This document shows positions 11,639-19,739 of a stretch of DNA of 64,000 nucleotides, in pieces. The notes under the pieces are model-generated. The model saw only the letters and a program-made list of their open reading frames with translations, had not been told where the DNA came from and made no database searches. How positions within the stretch are numbered: the first letter of the stretch is position 1; the number at the start of each line of letters is the position of its first letter. Source of the stretch: Adiantum capillus-veneris (taxonomy: Eukaryota > Streptophyta > Polypodiopsida > Polypodiales > Pteridaceae); contig CM043960.1 in the NCBI GenBank assembly GCA_014529385.2, positions 36,592,781 to 36,656,780 on the forward strand. Direction: 5' to 3'. The translations under genes were made by a program, and so were the position numbers.

Positions 11639-13070
11639 ATGGGTTCTCGCGGAGAATCTGACAGAAACGACACCCTTGTGCGGCGAGGTGAAGAAAAGTT
11701 GAACCCCAGTGTGGGAACTGAAGAAACAAACGGAGATTTAGGCAAATTTCCGGCGGGAAATTTTTCCAGAGTGGAGTACAAACGTCAATAGCAGGTTGAC
11801 AAATGTGTAAGAAGATTGATAAAGTACTCCGAGAACCCGAAATACGTGATGCATCTGAAGACTTACCCGATGGATGAGATGGCGAGAGGCCAATGATTCT
11901 CCTCTCAAGTCAGAAAGGAAGCTGAGAGACAAGGTGCATGTAGAAAAGTGGAAACTGTACTCGTATAAAGAGCTGGGCAGAGCTCTTGAAAAGAAGATGA
12001 ACTGGTTGATAAAAGGCTTGAAGCAATCTCGGAAGAAGAGGAAGTCGGTAGATTTCCCCGGTTATTTGGGCGGGAAGTTGACTTTCGAGGTGGCAAGCAG
12101 ATTTAAGAAGCGTGTTCGTTTAGAGGATGACCCATATTTTCCTTTGTCTTTAGAGAGTTTCGATAGTTCGTCGTCCTCTAGTTCCAGTGAGGATGAGAAA
12201 AGGCGGAAGAAGCGGAGAAAAAGCAAGAAAAGCAGATTTTTATGAAAAAGTCTAGGAGGCATGGGAGGCCATCTAGTAGTTCAGAGGAGGAGAGCTCGTC
12301 TTCTTCTAATAGTGAATAGATGAGCAAGAAGACTAAGGAGTTCAAGGATGGCCGTCAGGGTTGACACGTTTTCAGGCTACTAGGATGCCCATCGACTCTC
12401 GAGTCCTTGAGTTTATATAGCAGTTTGACGTCGCTTTTTCGGGAGGTCGGTTTTCGGAACGCTCCAAGGTGCGAAGGGCGGAATCTTACTTGAAAGGAAA
12501 TGCACAGACATGGTGGTCTACTTTGTTGTTACATAGAGAAGCACCTACAATGTGGGTAAAATACAATAAAATTTTCACGTCAACTTAGATATTAAAAGAA
12601 TATGAAGAAAATGTCATCATGGCTCGGCATCATGTGCGAATAATCAAGAAAGACACACTGGATGACTATTGCCATAGGTTTTGGGATACCTTTTTGCCAG
12701 TGTCCTCGTTTTGGAGGATCATTTTGAGGGACCAAATTGAACGGCCTTGTTGTGGTTTGCCAATAGAGATTCGACAATTTTGTTTGCAACAGAAGTCTGA
12801 CTCTATTCAGAGACTTATGGGACATGCTAAGCAAGGTTTTGGAATGCATGCCGGCTCATTGACTTATCCTACAGACAGGCTAGTGTCCACCTCAACAGGG
12901 CAAGAGTCTTTCAGTGAAGAGAATGACTCAGGGGAACCAAATGCAAGTTCATTAGAGGATATTAAAGAAGGAAAGGAATCAGATGATAGTGTATCCGAGG
13001 GGTGCATTTGAGGGTTCCTACAAAGAAGGGGAATCAGCTGATGGTTCCTCAGAGAATTTAGACGCTTTAG
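11639..13070 (+). pseudogene. Gag of gag-only LTR family, copy 1 (broken)
   Basis: Starts at ATG 11639 (MGSRGESDRND) 50 bp after the primer site. The frame is broken by a stop at 11789 and by later frameshifts. Recognisable pieces, in order: N-terminal FPAGNFSRVEY; a basic/serine-rich middle with SSSEDEKRRKKRRK (about 12170-12230); a Retrotrans_gag-like core AQTWWSTLLLHREAP; then KDTLDDYCHRFWDTFLP and AKQGFGMHAG (12619-12870). No zinc knuckle or protease follows. Copy 2 (23332-24750) has the same order, so both derive from one parent. The lysine-rich and acidic-serine segments may bind RNA, but that is inference. Confidence 0.75.
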
Positions 13071-13151
13071 ATTGAAGTGCAACGGACAAGGGAGGCGAGC
13101 GAGGTTACCAACAAGTCCTAGGGTACAAGACAAGAACATAAAGGGAATTAG

Positions 13152-13713
13152 TGTAGCGCGGATAATGTGTTGTGCTCTCTACAGTGTGGGTGCCCCTCAA
13201 TGCAATGTGCGTGACAATCTCACTCAAACAAATGGACACTCTCTCAACAGAATGAAATACAGGAACAATGGATAACAACAGAGACACAACAGTGGACCAG
13301 AACATGAGGACTCGACTAGCTCAAAGAACCAAAGAACCATGTACAGACTCTGGCGTGGCAGCACACTCAGCTCCAGCCCAGGACTTACAGGTACAAATGG
13401 GGTGTCGAGGCTCAGATGTGCAGGGATGGTGAAACAGTGCTCTGTGTAAAAGATCCACACTAGACGACTACTACCCACAAGATAATGCCACTGGCCCAGA
13501 ACGACTACTCATATGTATCACCATAAAGAGCCACCAACGGCTCATAAATGTCAACCATGTGGTGACCTGGCCACGAGGTCCACTAGACCACCGTTGGTAG
13601 GTACCTGCCACGTGTCACTCCCAGACTAGAGGGTCCGTCGAGTGTGAACCAGACCAAGTGTAACCAACTGTCCAACTGTCTGTCCTGTGAAGTGACACTG
13701 TAGCCCTGCTACA
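13152..13713 (-). repeat. 3' LTR of gag/protease element
   Basis: 562 bp, ends TGTAGC and GCTACA. Six substitutions relative to the right LTR (for example T/C at 13171). The outer flank ATTAG is duplicated on the far side. Confidence 0.95.
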
Positions 13714-13904
13714 GGTTGCCCGCCACAAGACCGCTCACCGTCTCGGTGAGAGGAATACTGAGAAAGCTGTGAAGGAAAACCACTAGGTACTGCTTCCGTA
13801 GATCTTTCTTGAAGTAGGTGTTAGGCCCATGACCATACATACCTCAAAAGTGGAGTTAAAAACACTACACTGCTTGCAATCGCCTTAAGTCTCTAACTAG
13901 GCAG

Positions 13905-14024
13905 GAACCCACCATCCTGCCACGTGTCTCTTCCCATGTGGAACCGACCAGATCAAAGACCAACTGACCAAAGCCCAACTGCAAACTATTGTTGTGTGAA
14001 AGTGAAAGTGACACTGTAGCAGGC
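13905..14024. repeat. Diverged LTR-end fragment inside the element
   Basis: Shares CCTGCCACGTGTC, an ACCAACTG-like run and AGTGACACTGTAGC...GGCTACA with the adjacent LTR, but is clearly more diverged. It is probably the end of an older related LTR retained inside the element. It is followed by an A-run and T-run (14031-14075). Confidence 0.55.
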
Positions 14025-14064
14025 TACACTTAAAAAAAAAAAAAAAAAAACTTTGTTTTTTTTT

Positions 14065-14580
14065 TTAAAAAAAAGGGCGAGGGCGAGGGCGAGGGACTAG
14101 GGGCGAGGGGCTAGGGACTAGGGACTAGGGGTTAGGGGCGAGGGACTAGGGACTAGCGACTAGGGGCGAGGGACTAGGGACTAGAGACTAGGGGCTAGGG
14201 ACTAGGGACTAGGGGCTAGGGGCTAGGGGCGAGGGGACTATGGGCTAGGGGCTAGAGACTAGGGGCGAGGGACTAGGGACTAGAGACTAGGGGCTAAGGA
14301 CTAGGGGCTAGGGGCTAGGGGCTAGAGACTAGGGGCTAGGGGCTAGGGGACAAGGGGAGGCAAGGGCGAGGGTGTAGGTAGGTGGGAGGGGGAGGGCTAG
14401 GGCGAGGGGAATTAGGTAGGTAGGAGGGCTAGGGCGAGGGGTAGGTAGGTGAGGGGGAAGGGGAGGGCGAGGGCGAGGGGGTAGGTAGGTGGGAGGGCGA
14501 GGGCGAGGGACTAGGGCGAGGGGGTGAGGGGTAGGGTAAGGCGAGGGGTAGTGAGGGGGAGAGGGGGATAGGGTAGATAG
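14065..14580. repeat. GGGACTA/GGGGCTA/GGGCGA minisatellite
   Basis: Dense short units GGGACTA, GGGGCTA and GGGCGA, mostly 6-8 bp, becoming GGTAGGTAGGTGGGAGG towards 14580. The heptamer resembles a degenerate plant telomere unit (GGGTTTA), but none of the units is canonical. It occupies the place where pol would lie in an autonomous element. The protein-coding frame of the element runs into its 3' end. Confidence 0.9.
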
Positions 14581-17464
14581 GTGCACATAATGAGCACGCA
14601 GTTACCATGAGCAATACAGCGATCATGATCTTAGAATTCATCTTGCAGGACGGGCTCTGTGAAGGGAGTTTGCTATACACAAAGGAGAGCTTTGTTATGG
14701 TAGGAGAAGCAGACACCAAAGGTGTTTGTAGAGAAGATTTCTTATTGCTTCTATACTTCTTCATAGGCTCAGGTGGCACATTAGATTGAGTTGCTGTGGA
14801 ATCATTTGAAGAGGATGTTCCTTCAGGCAAAGAGTGAATAGAGACTCCATAACAAGGCATAGATTTGGTAGCCTCCAACCACTCCAGCAAGTCTTCATCT
14901 GACCCATCCGGCAGAGTAGGTTGTTCCAGTTCGGGATTGGACTCCATGGACAGGGAACTATGATGCACCACCGGATCCATTCCACCTTCAAGGCGAATCG
15001 GTTGCATTGGGGAGCCAGGGGTTCGTATCCACATTGCATCGTTTCCCCAATCATGTAGTGCTTTCGTGTGTCGTAGCCATGGTCTGCCAATGAGCAATGG
15101 GAAGCCGCCTTCTACCTGGGGAAGGCGAACCACCACAAAATCCAAGCTGAATGTGAAATCTTGAACTTGCAGAGGCACCTTTTCTACAATGCCCAAGGGG
15201 TAGACAGTCCTCTGGTCGGCCAAAGTCACTGTGAATGGGGCAGGCCTAGTGGGCTGGAGACCCAATGCCAGCATAGTGAATTCAGGCATCAGGTTGATAC
15301 CCGACCCACCATCTACTATGACCCCTGAGAATTCGCGGCTCATAATAGAAACGGTTAGACGCGGACTCCTGTAATCAGTAAGTGAAGCTTCGGGATAGGA
15401 TATCATGTAGGATTCGGAGGGCTGCACTGGGAGGTGCCCGCCACTAGACCCTGCACTAGGGTACAGAGATTGAATGATGGCAAGGGTGTCACTTCGAAAA
15501 TTTGCATCAAGTCGAAGCATGTCATACAATGACACTTGCTGAAAGGTATTTTTCAATATAGTCTCTGCTGTAGGTTTTTCTCTTGGGATTAGTGTCTTCT
15601 CAGTTTCCTTGATCTTTTGTAAGTCAGCAACTGCTTCTAAGAAAGCCCTATCAATATCGGAAAGCATAGTAAAAGATCCTTTCTTAGCACTAGGGGATGG
15701 CATGTCAGCTGCTGGAGGAGGTGTAGACATTGGGGAGGAAAGGGCTGTGCCTGCTGGAAGATTGAGGCCGAGGGCTGCCCTCTGAGCTCGTGTGAAGACA
15801 CCAGCTGGCTCCTCTACCAGCTGCAACTTGTCTTGAGAGGCAATCATATGGGCAGAAAGTGGTGGCTTGGGGTTGGTACTAACTGCCATCAAATTGATCT
15901 TGGGAAAGGTGAATTCCGGTTGGCTCTGACTTGGGCTCGCAGAGGTAGAGGCGCGTTGTTTAGGACAATCCTTAGTGTAGTGATCCTGAGCCTCAGGGCA
16001 AAGTTGGCACGGAGGATAGCCTTCTGGCAGAGGGCATTTGCTCTGATAATGCCCATACTCTCCACATCTGTAGCATAAAATGGGCCGATTGGAGGGACGG
16101 AACGGCGGGCGAGGTGGTTGTTGCATGGAGTTTGAGGGTGACGTGTAGAAGCTCTGAGGGGTTGAGGGAGCATTAGCATGATAAAAATTGGGAGATGCGA
16201 AGTTGTTGTGCATACCTTGCATAGGAGGTGTTGTCAGCAGAGGTGGCATAGGGTGTTGATGACCATAGGGTGAAACCATGTTGGATGTAGGTGTCAACCC
16301 TTGTTGAAGGTTGGGTTGAAGGTTGGGGGCGAGGCTCTGTTGTAGTTGCCGCATTCCCTTCAGATAATAGCACTCTTTGTCATCATGGCCAGGCTTCTCG
16401 CAGAAATGGCAGTAAGCTCGAAGTGGGCAGTCCTGAGAAGGATGCCCTGGAGATCGACATGAGCTACACCATACCATAGCCTTAGTCTCCTGCTGAGACC
16501 TGAGCTCTTCTAGCTCTCTTTTAAGTTGATCATAAGCCTCTTGATGTGGGGGCTTCTCCTGTCTAAGAGAGAAGGATCTCTCCTCTTGAAGAGCTCGCTG
16601 TAACTTTAGGGCTTCCAGTTCCCTGCGTAAAGAAGATAAAGGATCAGAAGGATTGTCCAAAAACACAGAGGGGGTCTCTATGTGAGGGGGGCTGGTGAAC
16701 AACTTCCTAGCCCCCTCTATCCTCGTAGCAGCGGCGATGAATTCCTCCAGAGTGGCGTCGGGCCGGAGGCTCTCCCGGAGTTTTTGTTGAGAGGTTTTGG
16801 GAAGTGCCTTCTCCACCCACTTCTTAACCATGAATTCACCGGGTTGCTGGGGAAGCTTGGCAACCAGAGACTTGGTTTTGGTCATAAGCTCTGCAAAAGT
16901 CTCCTCTGGTTGGAGCACCATGTTGGCCAACTCATCCAACACTTTCTCTTGGTAGTCGCCCGGCCTAAAAGCTGCACAGAACTGTTGTCTTAAGTCTGCC
17001 CAAGTTGAAAAATGATTCTCTGCAAACTGGCTGTACCATTTGTCTGCTAAGCCATCCAAGGTTGATGGAAAAAGTACCAGATAAGCATCTTCCCTGTTAA
17101 GACCACGTCCTCTACAGAGAGATACGAACCTCCGTGCATGGTCGTCCGCATCTTCCGAGGAGAGTCCTTTGAAGGTGGGGAACTTGATGTTTACCTTGGC
17201 CAACACACTAGCCAACGTCTCCATGGCCCCTTGTTGAGCCTGTTGCTCAATAGCCTGCTGTAGCAGAATAGGAGAGAGCTTTGCTGGAGAAGGTGATCTG
17301 GAAGATGTGGAACCGGATGAAGGAATGGGGGATGTCGTATGTGGAGGTATGGTTGATGAGGTTAATGGACTTCTACTAGATACCACAGGGCGTCTTCTGT
17401 TATAGTGCTTCAGAGGGCTCAGTAGTGCGCTTTGACGCTCAACTGACCGCCTTGTATGTGTCAT
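14429..17464 (-). CDS. Gag-protease polyprotein (1011 aa) of LTR retrotransposon
   Basis: One uninterrupted frame. Residues about 80-260 form a Retrotrans_gag-like domain (VNIKFPTFKG, ADKWYSQF, FRPGDYQEKVLDEL). About 275-325 is a charged coiled-coil-like segment. Zinc knuckles follow at about 333 (CSSCRSPGHPSQDC), 352 (CHFCEKPGHDDKEC), 464 (CYRCGEYGHYQSKC) and a variant at 486 (CQLCPEAQDHYTKDC). Residues about 700-815 are a retropepsin-like domain with VDGGSG as the aspartate motif (Gly in place of the usual Ser/Thr) and LLIGRPWL near its end. Gag would assemble virus-like particles and bind RNA; the protease would process the chain. The C-terminus is odd: a hydrophobic, signal-peptide-like stretch from Met942, then a Pro/Ser-rich tail encoded by the minisatellite. 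No polymerase follows. The first ATG after the leader repeat was chosen as start. Confidence 0.9.
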   Translation of the reverse strand: MTHTRRSVERQSALLSPLKHYNRRRPVVSSRSPLTSSTIPPHTTSPIPSSGSTSSRSPSPAKLSPILLQQAIEQQAQQGAMETLASVLAKVNIKFPTFKGLSSEDADDHARRFVSLCRGRGLNREDAYLVLFPSTLDGLADKWYSQFAENHFSTWADLRQQFCAAFRPGDYQEKVLDELANMVLQPEETFAELMTKTKSLVAKLPQQPGEFMVKKWVEKALPKTSQQKLRESLRPDATLEEFIAAATRIEGARKLFTSPPHIETPSVFLDNPSDPLSSLRRELEALKLQRALQEERSFSLRQEKPPHQEAYDQLKRELEELRSQQETKAMVWCSSCRSPGHPSQDCPLRAYCHFCEKPGHDDKECYYLKGMRQLQQSLAPNLQPNLQQGLTPTSNMVSPYGHQHPMPPLLTTPPMQGMHNNFASPNFYHANAPSTPQSFYTSPSNSMQQPPRPPFRPSNRPILCYRCGEYGHYQSKCPLPEGYPPCQLCPEAQDHYTKDCPKQRASTSASPSQSQPEFTFPKINLMAVSTNPKPPLSAHMIASQDKLQLVEEPAGVFTRAQRAALGLNLPAGTALSSPMSTPPPAADMPSPSAKKGSFTMLSDIDRAFLEAVADLQKIKETEKTLIPREKPTAETILKNTFQQVSLYDMLRLDANFRSDTLAIIQSLYPSAGSSGGHLPVQPSESYMISYPEASLTDYRSPRLTVSIMSREFSGVIVDGGSGINLMPEFTMLALGLQPTRPAPFTVTLADQRTVYPLGIVEKVPLQVQDFTFSLDFVVVRLPQVEGGFPLLIGRPWLRHTKALHDWGNDAMWIRTPGSPMQPIRLEGGMDPVVHHSSLSMESNPELEQPTLPDGSDEDLLEWLEATKSMPCYGVSIHSLPEGTSSSNDSTATQSNVPPEPMKKYRSNKKSSLQTPLVSASPTITKLSFVYSKLPSQSPSCKMNSKIMIAVLLMVTACSLCAPIYPIPLSPSLPLALPYPSPPRPSPSPSPSHLPTPSPSPSPSPSPTYPSP

Positions 17465-17504
17465 GCAGTGAACAACACGGGTCTAAAACCGAACAAGTGA
17501 GGAT

Positions 17505-17880
17505 AGTGACTAGACCACCTGGTCCAGGACCAATGACTAGACCACCTAGCTGGCAGGACGAGGAGGACTGGACCAGGGCGAGGACTAGACCAGGACCAAG
17601 GACCAAGGACCAAGACCAGGACCGAGGACCAAGGACCAAGACGAGGAGGGCTGGACCAGGGCAAGGACTAGACCAGGACCAAGGACCAAGGACCAGGACG
17701 AGGAGGGCTGGACCAGGGCGAGGACTAGACCAGGACCAAGGACCAAGGACCAGAGACCAGGGACAAGGAAGGCCTAGACCAGGACGAGCACTCGGTGGAC
17801 CACTGCGAGAGAGGACCAGACCAACAAGGCAAGAGACTAGACCAGCTAGATTAAGCTGACCCAGACCAAACCAGACTAAC
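17505..17880. repeat. Leader minisatellite, GGACCAAGGACCAGG type
   Basis: Repeats of GGACTAGACCAGGACCAAGG alternating with ACGAGGAGGGCTGGACCAGG, unit about 55-60 bp. It lies in the untranslated leader between the 5' LTR and gag. A related TCTAGTCCAGC-type stretch occupies the same place in the sister element (44095-44280). Confidence 0.85.
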
Positions 17881-17937
17881 AGGCTGCACAGGCGAGGCGA
17901 AGAAACCAGCTACTCAACAGAGTGAGACTTCAGTTGA

Positions 17938-17969
17938 GGTCCCACCGTGATCGCCAAAATGAGAGCACC
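17938..17969 (-). promoter_or_regulatory. Conserved leader block next to 5' LTR, likely primer-binding region
   Basis: On the minus strand the LTR end is followed by GGTGCTCTCATTTTGGC and then CGGTGGGACC. In the sister element (43998-44030) the same place reads GGTGCTTCCATTTTTGGC then CGGTGGGACC. Conservation and position suggest the tRNA primer site (TTTGGC onward), but the tRNA is not identified. Confidence 0.5.
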
Positions 17970-18531
17970 TGTAGCGCGGATAATGTGTCGTGCTCTCTAC
18001 AGTGTGGGTGCCCCTCAATGCAATGTGCGTGACAATCTCACTCAAACAAATGGACACTCTCTCAACAGAATGAAATACAGGAACAATGGATAACAACAGA
18101 GACACAACAGTGGACCAGAACATGAGGACTCGACTAGCTCAAAGAACCAAAGAACCATGTACAGACTCTGGCGTGGCAGCACACTCAGCTCCAGCCCAGG
18201 ACTTACAGGTACAAATGGGGTGTCGAGGCTCAGATGTGCAGGGATGGTGAAACAGTGCTCTGTGTAAAAGATCCACACTAGACGACTACTACCCACAAGA
18301 TAATGCCACTGGCCCAGAACAACTACTCATATGTATCACCATAAAGAGCCACCAACGGCTCATAAATGTCAACCATGTGGTGACCTGGCCACGAGGTCCA
18401 CTAGACCATCGTCGGTAGGTACCTGCCACGTGTCACTCCCAGACTAGAGGGTCCGTCCAGTGTGAACCAGACCAAGTGTAACCAACTGTCCAATTGTCTG
18501 TCCTGTGAAGTGACACTGTAGCCCTGCTACA
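17970..18531 (-). repeat. 5' LTR of gag/protease element
   Basis: 562 bp, TGTAGC...GCTACA, about 98.9% identical to 13152-13713, followed by target duplication ATTAG at 18532-18536. On the coding strand it would carry the promoter. Confidence 0.95.
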
Positions 18532-18536
18532 ATTAG

Positions 18537-19478
18537 CTGGTAGATCAAAGAATTCCGATGATCTAGATTGAGGTGCCAAGGACAAGGGAGGCCTGTAGGG
18601 CTACCAACAGGTCAAAGGGCACACGAATGGAACAAAAAGGTAAGCTAGGTCCACCGGATAATTTGGTGAAAGGTACTTTTTTGCCCTCGATGCAACATGG
18701 ATGGAGGAGGAGAACATCACAAATTCTCTTCTGAGAGAGCTGTACCTTGAAGCTTTTGGGCTATTAACAAGTGTCTATGCCAAAAGTTACCGATGAATCA
18801 ACAGGTTGAATTTGGTGCGGTGCGGATTGCACAAGAGGGAAGCTACTGCACTCCTTTGTCATAGATTGCCTAGATTGAATGAAGTCACTAATTTCTTTTC
18901 AAGATTTTAGGGGTATTGACGGGCTAACAGTATTTTGTAGAATGACTTTATAAACAGATGTGCAATGAATTGGAAATTTCCTTAATTGAATTAACACGTG
19001 CTCTTCTACGTGTGTATTATTAGAGGCATGTAGATAAATATGAAATGTTTGTAGAATTTTTTTTGATGAATGATTTGAACTTAGTGCATCTAGTCATCTG
19101 TTAGAGATCAGTGAGATTTGGATGTGATGACTAAGTGAATGAGAATTGAATGTGAACCGAATGACCTCCTAGTGCATCAAGGTGTCTGGACACTATTGTG
19201 AGTGAATCAAGAGTTTCGGAAGGATGAGATGGCTACACAGTGATCTAGGCGCATCAAGAGTTCTGGACGAAATAGATTAAACACGATGTTCAGTGTGAAC
19301 TAAGTGTGTGATTTTGTGAACTCCATGCTATGTGGATGTACTGTCTTGTGGGGATGGTCATGGGCATGGTTTGCTTGAGAGGATATGACTCTAATAGTAA
19401 CAAGATATAGTAGATTAAGACATCTGTGAAAAGATCAGTGTGGTTTGGATGTGATTGCTAAATGGTTACAATGATCAG
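18537..19478. other. Tail of gag-only copy 1, then no recognised gene
   Basis: The first roughly 100 bp continue the interrupted element (for example a TAGATTGA(A/G)GTGC motif seen again from 13064). The rest shows no domain. Similar phrases, such as GTTTGGATGTGATTGCTAA, hint at weak internal repetition. Confidence 0.45.
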
Positions 19479-19642
19479 GATTTGTATTCGCGATTCTCGA
19501 CAGGATTGTAACTGACCAATGACTGATGTCTTTGTAGAAGTACTGAATTGGTGGAGTCTGGATTTGTATTCACGATTCTCGACAGAATTGTAATTGACCA
19601 ATGACTGATGTCTTTGTAGAAGTATTGGATTGGTGGAGTCTG
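19479..19642. repeat. 82-bp tandem duplication
   Basis: Copies at 19479-19560 and 19561-19642 share GACCAATGACTGATGTCTTT and TTGGTGGAGTCTG, with about six differences. Confidence 0.85.
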
Positions 19643-19739
19643 GTGCATGGTACATAGAGTCAATGTCTATTGAAGAAATTTTCTGGCATATGGCTGTTTT
19701 GTAAGATAATCGAGGCCGATTACAATTCTTTCAAGAGGG

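Larger units (their letters stand above)
10850..13147 (+). mobile_element. Gag-only LTR retrotransposon, copy 1 (5' LTR, PBS, broken gag), continuing at 18537
   Basis: The region up to 11576 matches the corresponding part of copy 2 (22430-23108): a shared run around CTAAAACCCTAAAAA, a TATA-like TTTATAAGAGCC (about 11280), AATAATAAAGAAATA, a (CT)n tract and an LTR-like end GTAACA. It is followed by an initiator tRNA-Met type primer site and a gag reading frame. No protease, reverse transcriptase or integrase is seen. The left boundary is approximate. A younger LTR element is inserted at 13147-13151 (duplication ATTAG), so the remainder resumes at 18537 for at least about 100 bp. Confidence 0.7.
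13152..18531 (-). mobile_element. Young LTR retrotransposon encoding only gag and protease
   Basis: Two 562-bp direct LTRs (13152-13713, 17970-18531) both run TGTAGC...GCTACA and differ at 6 positions by eye. The whole is flanked by a perfect 5-bp target duplication ATTAG (13147-13151, 18532-18536). The coding strand is minus, so the right LTR is the 5' LTR. Internal parts in order: a conserved leader block, a leader minisatellite, one long gag-protease frame, a heptamer-like minisatellite, and a diverged LTR-like fragment. No reverse transcriptase, RNase H or integrase is present, so it must depend on enzymes supplied elsewhere. A polypurine tract next to the 3' LTR is not obvious. It is inserted in the gag-only element of 10850-13147. 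Confidence 0.95.

Noticed and set aside
14065-14400. Internal telomere tract
   Set aside because: Units are GGGACTA/GGGGCTA, not the canonical plant GGGTTTA; reported only as a resemblance.
17425-17859. 144-codon Arg/Pro-rich plus-strand frame
   Set aside because: It follows the leader minisatellite and has no independent support.
13152-18531. A simple segmental duplication to explain the 562-bp repeats
   Set aside because: TG...CA ends, the ATTAG duplication and the gag-protease frame between them show they are LTRs.
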